In this document: positions 10,780 through 22,600 of the stretch, piece after piece | Position numbering within the stretch: the first letter of the stretch is position 1 | Layout: each line of letters begins with the position of its first letter | Source of the DNA: Cyanoderma ruficeps | Lineage: Eukaryota > Chordata > Aves > Passeriformes > Timaliidae | Direction of reading: 5' to 3' | DNA length: 64,000 nucleotides | Assembly (NCBI GenBank): GCA_008694505.1 | Contig: VZDJ01007747.1 | Span: 39,569,202 to 39,633,201, forward strand | Translations under genes and position numbers: made by a program | Notes under the pieces: model-generated | Seen by the model: the letters and a program-made list of their open reading frames with translations, nothing else | What the model was told of the DNA's origin: nothing | The model's database searches: none

Positions 10780-13344
10780 GTAACAATTTTGCCAGCAAAG
10801 CTTGTGTCTCTGACATTATGATGTGTCTGTGACAGAGCAAGACAAATTTGAATGAGAATCCCTCTGTGACGTGGTACAGAGATCTGACCTTACTAACTTT
10901 GCATAGTCTTGGGTAAGGTAGAGGAAAAGAGTCCTGCTGCTGCAAGGAGCAGTTCATTGCTCCAGAGATGCAAATAGACGACAGTCATGGGTGTGGGTCA
11001 CACTGCACAGACTGAGTATCACACCTTGAAGAGAGAATATTTGTAACAGACAGACCATGAGCCACTCTTGGGCTGAAGCATATTCTTTGTGAATTGAGAG
11101 AGATTTAGTGATTTTAGAGAGAGAACAAAGTCAAAACAGCAGAGTTTTCAGAGTCGATTTTATTTTTTTTTTAATATTGGAGTACTATCCTTCTAAATTT
11201 TCTGAGTCAATTATTGGCTGCTAACTGTTCACTCGGCTAAGCCCAGCACAAGGCAACTTTCATATTGCCTTCACAAGAGTGCCAGCCTTGTTCAGAGCCT
11301 GTCAGCACAAGGGATTTCTGTTTGTGAACAAAAGTCTTTACACATTCTGGCTCCGAACGTGTGCGCTGTCCTCCCAAAGCCAAAAAGACTCTCTCCCCGT
11401 GCCAGTTTGTGTTTCCAAAGTTGCTCTGTGTCTCCTCATCATCAGCCAAGCTGTGCTGTGCTACTGAACTACGTTTTTGGAATTGCAAGGAGAGCTTGTC
11501 TAGAGGGGGATTGAGGACAAACTCGGCAAGCCCTGGGCCAAATGCATCCCAGGCAGTGCATGCCTGTGTCCAGAGGGAAGGTGCTGCCCTGTGCAGATGC
11601 AGAGGGATCTCAGTCTTGTCAGGTTTGAGGTGCTGATGTGCTTCTCTGCCTCTGTCACACAGTTTTGGGTTTATTTTGGTGGAAATGAGAGCAGGAATTA
11701 GCTTGGCTGCTGCCCAGAAACCTTCCTTAGCTCTCTGAGGATGCTTCTCCCTGGGAAATCACGGCTCTGTTTCCAAAGGAGCACTCTGGCACATCATTTC
11801 TCAGAGGCACAGAGACACGGAGTCGCCTGTGGTTGGAGACACGAGTGAGGCCCCACATGTCTGATGCATCAATGAGGTGACAGCATCCACCAGCCACTGG
11901 ATGAGGCTCAGCAGGGCAGAGGAGCTGCAGACCTCACACTGCCACTGGCCACGTGGTGCCCATTTGGGAGATACATCTGGTGACTGGCAGGAGTGTTGAA
12001 CTGACTGAAAATTCAGTGTTTCCCAGAAGGATGTGTTGGTATAAAACGTCTCGGTCATAGGATGAGCATTACCTATCTTTATGTTTTATTGAAGGAATGC
12101 TGTGGTTTTCCAGCAGCAGCCAATCTCATTTCTGCTATTCCTGTGTGATCACCTCAGAAAACTTTCTCCTGAATATTATTTCTTATAAGGGATATAGGTG
12201 CCAGCTGTAAAACCAGTGCCCGTAAAGATTCTGCCATCTTTGTGGGGCTGAGCACAGAGGGATCTTGTGAACTATGATACATGTTAGATTTAAGTAGGAA
12301 AATACCAAGAACAGTTCTAAACATACTAAACAGTTCTAAAAATATTGAAACAAGAAGCCTTAACAAAACTGCTCATATACTAAAGGACATTGAACATCAG
12401 GATGGTGTAACGTACATCTTTTTTACCAGCAGTCTTTTATCAGATAATTAATAAAGAGCTGTACAGTGTTACTGCTGTTCTGTCCTCCCCCTCACATATA
12501 TGCCCACATTCTCTGCTGACATATAGGTGTTAATCTCAGACTGAAATTATCACTAGCAGTGATGTGAAGATAAATCAAATTAGTTTTACTCTCATGTGTC
12601 TTGCACATACAGACATGAGAAAGGTTCCTAGAATCCCTCAAAACCCTTTTCTTCTCTCCTGAGCAGTGTTTTAGAATTTACCAGTGCAGTGAAGATACAG
12701 ATTTAATGAATCACCTAATTTTTTTCCTCTATTCTTCCTATTAAGTTTGAGAAACACTGGGCTTCACTGTAGAAATTGGTAGCATTTTAAAGCAAGCACA
12801 GTCTCTGCAATTTAGAGTATTGCTTACACCAAAGTATTACAAGATTCAAGGAGCTTCTGGATTTTCCCAGTGGAAATATTTCAGAGATGGCAGAAAGTAA
12901 CTCATCATTCCTATACCCTTGAAAAGGACAGAGCAGCTCTTGCATATTTCTAAAGAGGAAAACCTAGATTAAAACAAAAAAGAAAAAAAGAAAAAAAAAG
13001 GAAGTATTTATATATATACCAACAACTTGGTGAAGAAGAAACAGAGCATATTTGCAGAAAGGCCACTTGCCCATGACTGCCACCAGAAGTGCCAGTCTGA
13101 CAATGCTACTGCTAAATCTGGAGACCTTTGACTGATGGTAAAATCACTTTTCTTCCTGCCAGCATTTTCTGAGGGAAACAGTGAGCACACCCACAGGAAA
13201 GCAGGTAAATGGGAACACTGGGAAATTGAAATGTTCCTGCAGAAAATGTTGTACCTGACTGCTGTGCTGGGAAATGTGAGACCAGGTCAGACAAAGAACC
13301 CTGTGATGTCTACTGGCTGAAATTGCCTTGGTCTCTTACTGAAC
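10780..13344. other. unique non-coding sequence with A-rich and TA-rich runs
   Basis: No gene is recognised. A-rich low complexity (AAAACAAAAAAGAAAAAAAG type) spans about 12969-13003 and runs into a short TATATATA stretch at about 13008-13017. The remaining frames are short and overlap on both strands. Confidence 0.55.
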
Positions 13345-13525
13345 CAGAGAAAGAATGTGGGAAAGCTGGTTCAAGTCCCTGCTCTTCACAAAGTGTCTGA
13401 ATGGCCCTGGGCAAATCCCTTCTTTGCTCTGTGCCGTGGTTGTTCACCTATGTGTGGGATCAAAAATACATTTACAACCTCACTGCATACGAGGGCATAG
13501 CTGCACTGAATTCTGAGGTACTTAG
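13345..13525 (+). mobile_element. MIR-like SINE (ancient, tRNA-derived)
   Basis: Ordered blocks match the MIR consensus as I remember it: GGTTCAAGTCCCTGCTCT, then CCTGGGCAAATCCCTTC, CTCTGTGCC, a CACCTATGTGTGGGAT segment in place of the TCATCTGTAAAATGGGGAT block, then CCTCACTGCATACGAGGG and CTTAGATA near the end. Order and spacing are right, but divergence is high, as expected for an element predating the bird-mammal split. It is a transcriptionally dead fossil. Confidence 0.58.
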
Positions 13526-15600
13526 ATAAAGGACAAGAAATTGATTGGTTTTAGATTTATACCAAGACCAGGCAGGTATTTTTTTCAGGACAACACAAGT
13601 CTAATTTTTGAGGCTATTTAGCAAATGATCTTATCAATTTCTAACAAAGTCAGAAGATGAATTCCCTAACTCAGAAATGGCACTGATTAGAATTGTTGCC
13701 TACACAAAGGAAAAGGATCTGAGCAGCATGGTTTAGTCAGCCATGGCCAAAGAGATTTCAATGCAAGAACAATCCCAGAGAAAAAAAGGAGACCTTTAAC
13801 AGTTCTCTAATAACAAGTTTATTCCCTTCCAAAAAATCCCAAACAAACAAACAAAACCCCCCTAAAAAGTAAGAGCTGGAAAAAGATCTTAGAACCCCCC
13901 ACAATATGTCTGGTTATAAGCGGAGAGAGCAGAGGTGGAAAAGACTTTCAGAGAAGTGAGGAAGAGAATGAAAGTTCGGAGAATGTAAAAAAGCTGTGCT
14001 GAAGTGTGATATTTCAACATTAATGCCACTGCCACAAATTAGTTTTGTCATCATTAAGAATTCAGCAAGAGGTTAGAGATGAATTATAATAATGCAGCTA
14101 CATGAAAGGAGTTGTTTTTTGTTATATATTCACCTGAATTTAATTTTCTCCTCTTCCACAGTCATCCAGTAGACTGTTCTCTAGGGGAATATGTACATTT
14201 TGCCTTTGAATGTACAGGAATTCAGTGGAGGATGGCTTTTTTATTATTTTAAAGTGAATTTAAAAAAAATATTCATGATAAAACACAAGATTTCCTATGT
14301 TGTTCAGTGTTTGTGAGGTCTGCAGCCATTCTGGAATGATAATGATCTCCAGGGACATAATAAACAGTGGTGTTTTTCAGAATAACCTTGTTTTCCTTTA
14401 CTAGATTCTTCTTTGAAGACCAAGTTGTTAATTCAGGAGTTTATTCCCCAGAAATCACACTTAGATGCCTGTATCTTTCTATCACTCACATACCATTGGG
14501 TCTTAAATTGAGGAGAGTGGAAATGAAAACCAAATTAGGTGTTTGGATGAATCAAAGAGGTTCTACATTTTGGGCGCTGTAGTTAATGTATTCTTAAACA
14601 AGAATTGCTAACCCTCATCAGGTGCTTGGCATTTACTCTTGCTTGCTGAAGATAAAACAACAAAAGAAAGGAAGGTGTCACCACAGCAGCAACACTCAGA
14701 TTCTGGAGAACTAAATTCAGTTACCTGAACCAGCCTATAACAACCTTGGTAGGAGGGTGTGACCAAGCCCACCACAATATTTAAGGTGTTTAAATTCTCT
14801 TTGAAATCTCTGGTGTGGTCAGAGGTCTGTGATCTCATGTGTCATCACTATAGGCTGCTTCCAGATATATGTCTTAACTCCCATTTTTTCTCAGGAAAAT
14901 GGAAATAGCAGGCACTCCCTTCTAGGCAATAAAAAAAATCCATCTTGACAAGCTGAATAAATAGTGATATGCATAGTTAAAGATAACTAATCTCATTCTG
15001 TAAACCCAAAAAAGCAGCCTTTGAGAAAGGAAACAAGGTAATGGGAAATGGAAACCTGACATTCTCAAATTCTTTTCTTAGCACTTGCACAGAAATCAAT
15101 CCCTGTAGCTATCAGACAATCAAGTGGATACATTCCCAATACTGCAATGCAAACTAACATCTCAGACAACCCCCCACTCCTCAGAGCCAGCTGTTGAAAG
15201 CTTTATTCTGAGTCAGTCTCAAACATTCTGGTGAGGATGGAAAATGCAGTAGATACCTCAATTTTACAGCTGAAAAGCAAAACCAGCAGAGACTCAACTC
15301 CATCAGAGGAAATTAGAGCTTGTGTGCTGTCCAGGTGTCCCTGGAGGAGCATTTGTCCAAAGTCCAGATTCTTACCAGTTGTCTGCTCACCTGTGTTAGA
15401 GGTGACTTTGGACACCTCAATTCCTCCTTTAAAATGTAGGAAAAAGTTTTTGCACCCATCTAATCCAAAGGTGACTTTTGACTTACTGTTAATTAGATGT
15501 CTCCTATTAGACCTATCAGTATTTTATTAATTTTGTTAGGCTTATTCCTTACCTTTTCTGAGAAAATGTCTTTCACTTAGGGTTTGTAGAACCATGAGCA
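13526..15600. other. unique, AT-rich non-coding sequence
   Basis: No gene is recognised. A very strong plus-strand 3' splice site (TTTTCTCCTCTTCCACAG at 14144-14161) is followed about 200 bp later by AATAAA (14359-14364), a layout possible for a terminal exon of a non-coding transcript, although the interval is stop-rich. A weak MIR-like reverse block near 15240-15290 was not strong enough to call. Confidence 0.45.
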
Positions 15601-15621
15601 TTTGTATAATATTTATACAAA
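15601..15621. repeat. perfect palindrome (hairpin)
   Basis: Nine-base arms TTTGTATAA and TTATACAAA flank a three-base TAT loop. It is AT-only apart from one G-C pair and lies inside an AT-rich, motif-dense stretch (about 15560-15830). It is too short and too A/T-rich to call a microRNA precursor. Confidence 0.7.
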
Positions 15622-17082
15622 AGACCATGAAATCATTTAGCAAAAGAGGATTTTCTGTTTGCCTGAAATTTGCACTCACTAAAAATGACATGCTACAAAT
15701 CAAGTTATTTGGTTACAAGTGAAACAATCTTTCTAATAAATTACTACAATTTAGCTTAAATGTAAATCAATTATTATTTTCTTTCTGATAAGATAATAAT
15801 TGGAATCCTTTCTACATTTCATAGGGCTTCTTTTATGAGCCATAAGAGGAACAATTTATTTCACTTCATGATATCTTGCAAATGCTTCAAATTTTTTTAA
15901 ATAGCTCAGTGACTTCTTTATTGACATTGTACAGAATTTTTGGAATCTATTAAAGTGTTGTTGGACTCTTTTCTCATTTTCACTGTTGTGTACTGAAGCC
16001 AAACTGAGAGCAAAGTGTTCATTTAGGTTGGAAACGAAGCAAGGCAAGTTTGTCCAGATATATGAATGACTACTTTTCTCCTAGAGGAAAAAATAGCAGA
16101 ATAACTGAGTGCTCTGCAGTACTCTTCCCTTATTTCTGGACCTGAACCTGGATTGGAGTGATTTGTGAGACTCCTGCTCGTCCTGGATTCCAGAAATGAG
16201 TTGTTCCAGTACCATTTCTAATCAATCTGGGAGGAAGATGAAAGCCTCAATAGAGCAAACTCAAGACTTTGGGAAGTTTTGCGCATTTATTTAGGAATTT
16301 GTTACCTGACCTAAGCCTAAAATATGAAGGCAGTGAGTGCTGTTGTCATTGAGAGAGGTCAGTTAAACCTGAGCACAGCTCTGAAATTCCAGGGTTCAGC
16401 CATTGCATTTCCTAATAACTTGGTTTTTGTTATTCTTTATGTCTTGCCAGAACCACAGCAGATGAAGAAAGTAAAATTTCATCATCCTAGCAGTTGAGTG
16501 AACACAATTTCTGCATTTATCAAGTACCAGATAACTGACACCAAGGCAAACAAACAGGCAAATATGAGTATGTTTCTTTATCTTTCGGCTCCCTCTTTAC
16601 AGATCTCCCCAGGGCAGAAAACTTATGAAAGCTGAAGTGTTTCTCACAAGGTTTTCTTTTTAGCTTGATTAATAGCTCTTTAGAGGTCTCCTTCACCGCA
16701 GGCTCCTTTGGACACCAGTGTTTTGTTGAACTTGCACACCCTTCCTCTGAAACGGAGGTTACTCGATAACCATGCACAACACTCCGTGCATTGATGAACA
16801 AGGGTGCAGAGCACCAGTCACAGGCTTCTGGAAGCCTATCCTCAGCCAAATCATGAACAAGCTCCTGAGTAAATATTCATCAGCCTTTCTCTCTTATATG
16901 CTTCACTTAAAAATCATCTGAGATTGTGAAATGCTGTGTTAAATCTTACAGTTCTGGGCAGACCCAGACGTTGTGGTGTTGAGCTGTGACACAGGCAAGG
17001 CTCGTTTTTCACTCAGCCAGTCTTCCCTGGAGCAGGAATGACAGACATAGACTAGACGGAGAGCGGCTGCCTTGAACTTCTA
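15622..17082. other. unique, AT-rich non-coding sequence
   Basis: No gene is recognised. The first 220 bp (to about 15840) are rich in AATTA/TAAT words and could be regulatory. A minus-strand 109-codon frame at 16520-16849 has no domain and is treated as chance. Confidence 0.5.
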
Positions 17083-17155
17083 CATCAGTAGAAATGTTGA
17101 TGCTGTACAGAATGTTGGTCCTTCATCAGTAGAAATGCTGATGCTGTCCAGAATG
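17083..17155 (+). repeat. 41-bp tandem duplication, each unit with a hairpin
   Basis: Two copies of a 32-bp unit start at 17083 and 17124 (period 41) and differ at only two positions (GTTGATG/GCTGATG and GTACAG/GTCCAG). Within each unit CATCAG and CTGATG (TTGATG in copy 1) can pair across an eight-base loop (TAGAAATG). The second copy has the perfect stem. The copies are separated by TTGGTCCTT. It looks like a small recent duplication and may be polymorphic in copy number. Confidence 0.9.
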
Positions 17156-17330
17156 CATGACACGTCCTCTGGGCAGCAGTTTTGATTGAGAGACAAAGTG
17201 TTTTTTATGTTCAAAGATGCAGCTTTAAAGCCTTTCTTCTTAGGGCCTTTTTCTTACAAGTAAATAATCTTCACCTCCCCCAGATGAAATTTGTCGTCCT
17301 ACAGAAATACCTGATTAGTATTTGGGGTGA

Positions 17331-17358
17331 TGGGGGTGTGTGTGTGTGGTGTGTGTGG
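17331..17358 (+). repeat. GT/GGT microsatellite
   Basis: An interrupted (GT)n run, with GTGTGTGTGTGTGG followed by TGTGTGTGG, lies after a G-run. It could form Z-DNA and may be length-polymorphic. No gene is attached. Confidence 0.85.
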
Positions 17359-20305
17359 CTGTTTTGCTGAAATCTCCTATGCTTAGAAACAGTACCCACC
17401 AAAAGAGCAAGGGTGAAGTTGCTTCTAAACCACATGCTGTAGTAAGAAGTGTAAAACAAGAGCCACAAGGATGAACAGACAGGGTACGTCAGTGGCAGTG
17501 AGCATTAACAAACAATTTTTTGTCAGCTTCCTTATTTTCCTTACAAGAGACCCTTACAGAAACTTTTAGTTTTGTTTCACTGTGCAGAAAGTAAAGCAGC
17601 AGTCCTGGGGGAGCAAACCGTGGAAGCAGTACTGAAGTTGGAAATCCACTGAAATGGATCAGAGAGGTTCTCTAGAAATAAGAAAGCTGCTGACATGGAG
17701 AGAGAGAGAATGATTTGCTGTTTCTGTGCATGCCTGAGAGAAAAAGGATGGGCTTAAAGTGCAAAGATCTGGGTCAAATTGTTCAAATTGTTTCCTCAGC
17801 CTTGGTGAAGCCAAGCACGGCAATGGTGTTCTCATTGCTTGAGCACCAAATGTTGCTGTCTGCTGTCATTACCTACCTCATTGCAGCTATCTCCTTCCAG
17901 AGCAGTAAAGTGAAGCATTTCAGTACCAACAAAGCAGCTAAAAGGTTCCTTTAGGCAGAATCTGAGAGGATACTGAGTTTAAAGTGTTTTGCTGATACCT
18001 GAGGGAAGGCCAGTGAATTCACAGCTACAGACTTGCACCAAACTGCACAAAACTTGTTCTGCCACTTTTGGAAAAAATCCTGTGTCTTTCTCAGCACCAT
18101 CCTTCCAGATTTGCCTCGCTCCACTTCAATCTCTGACAGTTCCCTTAAGTTCTTTGCTGTTCCTCCTTTTTTTCTCACTCACCTTCCTCTGACTGCCTGT
18201 AATTTTAACTCTTGAGCTGATCACTCAACCATATCCCACAGAATTTGGCTGCACGGTAGTTTGCACCTCACCCCTTAAACAAAACCGCAAACACGACAAT
18301 ATGGCATTTTCTTCAGGGGGAAAAGGAATAGAAAAAAAATAGGGTTTTTTAGTTTCCTTTGGAGAAAACTTAAACTGAACAAGCCCTTGCAGTTGGAGGA
18401 GATGTTCTGCAGCAAAGTCATGCACTCCTAGACCACACCAGGTCCCTGAACCAAGACCTGGGAACAGGATCTCTGGATTAGGATCCCACAGGAGTTGGCA
18501 ATGCCTGGCTTACCCTACTGCCACTGAGCTGGAGAGCCTTGAGGACCATGAGAGCACAGGAATAAGTCTCTATTTTGGCAATCATTGGTTGCATTGGCTC
18601 CTTGGGGCTGTTGGTAGCTAAGGTGTAAGGAGAGAACAGCCTGTCACATGGCAGTACCAGAGCTGAGGAAGAAAAAACACTCCACAGAGGATTAAAGTCT
18701 CCTTTGACTGGTTTGTTGTTTTTTGGGGTTTTTTTTCCTGGAGAAAATTGCTCACAGGCACTGGAAAGCTGATGGCAGCAGACCCCAGGATGGCAGTCGG
18801 GGCCAATCCCTTGAACACCCCTCAGACCTTCCTCAGGTTTTAATTCAGAGAAAAGAAACTTCTCCAGACTTACCTAACTGTGAGCCAATACAATGGAGGT
18901 TGCAAATAAAATCAAGTAATGAATACAAATATTAAAAGAGCTGCTTTAAAAGCACCAACTACTTTCAATAATTCAGTGAATAGCTGCAGTGGCAGTATCC
19001 CTGCATAAAGGCATTTTTTAATGTTAGTAATGGCCAGTGCAAGGAATTAATGCAGGTACTAAAGTAGCTTTATTTAGAGAGGTGAAACAGCCAATTCTAA
19101 AATCAGCACTGCTACACAGATTGTGAAAAGTCTGGTGTGAGAAGGAAGCACAAAATTGCATCCTGAAAATGAGAAGCACTCTGAAGGAGAAATTCATGGT
19201 AATATAAACTGGAACTTTTCTTCAGTGAATCACTTGAAATGAAACTGCTCCCTTCTTATTCTTCTCAAGCTGCTGACATGCATAAAAATCTGTGTTTGAC
19301 CAGCAGCTTATTTGGAATGTTTTCTCCTTCCGTAACGAAAATGTGTTATTTCTCTAAACAATATGCCACTCAATACCAACAGAAGTCTCCTTAGCAGATA
19401 GGACATAGTTGCAAGGCTTCAACCTGTGCTTGGGTTAGGATCTAGAAAGAAAACTGTGGTAGACTCAAGTAATTACTTATTTAGAAATTCTTTCCAAGGT
19501 CATATTTTTAAGCTGTAGGGGAAACCATCCTGAAGAGTAAACTGAGTGACTGGGAAGTTGAAGCACAGAAGCTTGCTGTGGCTGAGTTAGTAATGCTCTC
19601 TTTAAACAGTGGCCCCACTGAAGAATTGGACTTAAGTGCCTCAGCACAGTAAAGCCTATGTGTTGTCTTTGGGAAGCATTTTTAGCTTAATAGGGACGAA
19701 GTTTCCTTTATGCCTGATGCAGCAGTACATTTCGTTTCACAAATTTCCTTTTCCACCCATTTAAGCAATTAACTTGGAATGAATGAGATGCCAGATGAAT
19801 ATTACTGGCTTAAGAATCAATAGCTGGTTCTGAGGTGGCTCTGGAGAAAAGAAGGGTCTATATTGGCTGGCTGGGCATCTTGACCTCTTGCCAAAGCCAC
19901 AGCACCTCAGCAGCTGCCTCAGGAGCACTGTACCCACACCTCTGTGTGCCCCATTTCAGCAGCAACTTGTGCCCTCTTATTTCCCTCCTGGTCTGGTTCA
20001 TGAGCAAGGAATGATGACCTTTTGGGTAGAAGAGCAGAGCAGAGACTTTGCAGATTGGCCTAGGGACGTGCAGAGTGCATCCCAGGCGTGGGCAGGCAGC
20101 ATGAGTGAGGATGGTGTTAATTACTCCCAGTGCCACCATAGAGTTTTCAAGTCCCAGTAAAAACTTCTTACCTGGTAAAGCTGATCCAGTGGTAAACAAG
20201 ACACTTTGCTGCTTCCCACAGCTGGTATGAAAAGCAAAGTGATGAAAACCCCATTGTGGGTAGATAGAAACCTGCTGTCCCCTCAGGTAACACAGGTGCA
20301 CTTAC
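17359..20305. other. unique non-coding sequence
   Basis: No gene or transposon is recognised. The longest frame is a minus-strand 147-codon ORF (19858-20301) overlapped by a plus-strand frame, and neither shows a domain. A strong minus-strand donor-like GGAAG|GTGAGT occurs at about 18183, but the only acceptor-like site upstream is followed by a stop before the donor is reached. T- and A-runs occur near 18170, 18350 and 18720. Confidence 0.5.
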
Positions 20306-20366
20306 AGGTGCCTTGTTCAGCTCTCTGTCCTCATGTGGATCAACTTCTGGTCCAATGAGGTGGCCC
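20306..20366 (-). other. candidate small coding exon, unknown protein
   Basis: On the minus strand GTTCACCTCTCTTCAG precedes 20366 and CACCT|GTAAGT follows 20306. The 61 bp give one base plus 20 codons without a stop, reading GHLIGPEVDPHEDRELNKAP, which is charged and protein-like. Both other frames contain TGA. It lies on the same strand as the candidate at 3727-3889, but the two do not join in phase as neighbours (the first ends in phase 0, the second begins with a split codon). Chance is a real alternative given the short length. Confidence 0.22.
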
Positions 20367-21950
20367 CTGAAGAGAGGTGAACAGTGGTCCCCTTTCAGGT
20401 GCCTTCAAGCAATCGTGGTGGGCAAAACTGAACAAGGAATGATGTTTTGATGTTGACAGCTCACCAAGCATGTCTAAGATATGCTGATGAAAACAAGTGT
20501 AGAAAATTGTTGAGCCTGACAAAGCAGTTCTTAAGCACAGAGCTGGAAACCCTTCTGAATCACCCTTCACCTGGAGGATAATATCTTAAAGGATAAATAT
20601 TTTCCACATGTAGGATATTCACTTGTGTAGATGCCTGAGCTGGAAAGACAGGATCAGGTTAAACATGAGGCACATGGAGCAAGGGGCTTCTCTCCAAGGC
20701 ACTGCTCCCAACCAGGCAATAAGGGACAAATTGGAATGAGAAGTTTACTCATCACCTGAATATTTGCCAGTGGATAGTTAAGGCCATAGGAGGCTGTGCC
20801 AGAACAATGAACCTCCCCGTGCAATCTGTTGAGGTTATTTTCAGCACAGGTCAGCATTTTCAGGGTGAAGTTTGAATGATGGGTTCTTACACTGTTCTTG
20901 CAAGACATTTGCTCCCCTGCCTCAGGAAGCTGGTACTTATCACTGTGGTTATGTGGTCTGCATGACCACAGCCTCATACTCACCAGAAAAGGGATCCTGT
21001 GCACTTCTGACAGTCCACCTTAGGCAATGGGAACATCTCCCTTCCAGGCTGAAGAATATCACCCTGTCCTTAAAAACCCTGGGCAAGGTGGTGGATGGGG
21101 TAAAGGGAGAGGGAAATGTGCAGTGAACCTTGGCTGTGGTGACTGCCTGTGATGGCTCAGCTGCATGGTACTCCAAAGTAGCCTGGAATGTACATCCCTG
21201 GGAAAAATCACCCAGATTCCTGTCCCTTTGGGGAAGAAAGTGGGGGAAATACCACTAGAAATGCTGCCTCTGCAGCCCTGCTGGATGAGGACTACGTTAT
21301 GAAGAAATTGGTGACTTTTTGAGCCTAGGGCTTTTGGATATATAAACTTCCATGTGATAGTTCTTTAAACCAGAGCACGGCAATAAAAAGGGGAATTGTG
21401 CACATTTCATTTTAAGCAAAAATATATTTTTTCACTGGCTTCTTATTTTGACCTTGTAGGTTTGGCTGTCTGTCAGAAAGCACCACATCCGATCCTACTA
21501 ATTCCTTTCTTTAGGTCCTTCCTGTCAGAGAGCTGATGTGGTTTTGGTGAATTCCTGCACAAATTCACTTCATTCAGTTTGACCCTCTGGTATTAACAAT
21601 GGGCTTCCTCCTAACAAGGAAACCAGCAGAGTTACAAACATATGCCTTCACTTACACACAGGTATGCTGACACCTAAAAGTCTGGATTTTGGTTCCTACG
21701 TGAAAGCGCTTCTGGTTCTTGGAGGTGTTGGGAACACGGGCTCCTATGACAAAACTTGACTTCAGGCAAAGAAGATAGAAAAAGTTGGCATAATAGTGTC
21801 ATCATAGAAAGTGACAGCACTGAAAGGGTGTGGAAATAACCTTAATGGCCTTGTTTCTTAAAACAACTCTCTCCATGTGGGGTTTTTCTTCTGGGACTGT
21901 CAGAAATACCCTTAGCCTGGACTGAACTCTTTTCCTTTCTGAGGTTCAGG
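20367..21950. other. unique non-coding sequence
   Basis: No gene is recognised. A minus-strand 116-codon frame at 20654-21004 overlaps a plus-strand frame, and neither has recognisable domains. No repeat family was identified. Confidence 0.5.
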
Positions 21951-22060
21951 TTTTTTTATTTGTTTGTTTCTTTGGTTGCGTTGCTTTTTTTGTTTGCTTC
22001 TTTGTTCGAGTTTTTTGTTGCTGTTGTCATTGAAGTTATTTTGTTGTTTTTTGTTTTCTG
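21951..22060 (+). repeat. T-rich low-complexity tract
   Basis: A degenerate TTTG/TTTC/TTGTTG tract of about 110 bp. A 63-codon frame across it is Leu/Phe/Cys-rich simply because of the T bias and is not a gene. It may be the decayed poly(T) end of an old retrotransposon or a decayed microsatellite. Confidence 0.8.
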
Positions 22061-22561
22061 CTGGAGGGAACTATTCCAGCACTAAAACTGAATATAATGC
22101 AAGTGTGCCAGATTGGCGTCAGTTTTGTTTTAACAAACACTTCAGTTATGCTTAATTTTATGGTTTTTGCTTTGTCACTGTGTTTTCTCAAATGCTACAG
22201 AGCTGCATTTGTTTTAAATGAGCACTAAAGCAAAGTGAACCAACAAGGATTTACAGACGTGTTTATGACGGAAGCAGTGTTGTAAAATCAGGACTGGCAC
22301 AGCACGGAGCAATATCTGGATTGTACTGGATGTGAAGAGTCTCTCCACTTCTTCAGCCTATAAATTATTGCTGCCACATCACTTCTGAATGAACTCATCT
22401 GATCAAATCAGGTGAAACCTGGTAGTTCTTAGGTCAAAGTATCTTTATCAAAGTATGAAATATATGCTAATGACTTTTTCATATCCATACTAAAAGTGGG
22501 TGGATACATTCTTATTAAGACCCATGGGTTTAAGAACTACTGTGAGATGTACAAAACAGAA

Positions 22562-22600
22562 AACTATTAGAAAGGGAAAGAACTATTAGAAAGGGAAGGA
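22562..22600 (+). repeat. 19-bp tandem duplication
   Basis: Two adjacent copies of AACTATTAGAAAGGGAAAG differ by one base. No function is evident. A replication-slippage origin is likely. Confidence 0.88.

Noticed and set aside
15230..15290. A reverse MIR (CAATTTTACAGCTGAAAAGC)
   Set aside because: Only about 25 bp resemble the consensus and the flanking blocks do not follow in order.
18183..18320. Minus-strand exon ending at the strong GGAAG|GTGAGT donor
   Set aside because: The nearest acceptor-like site is followed by a stop at about 18225 in the frame examined, and the acceptor itself is weak.
21964..22155. Hydrophobic 63-codon frame as a membrane peptide
   Set aside because: The hydrophobicity comes from a T-rich low-complexity tract read in frame.
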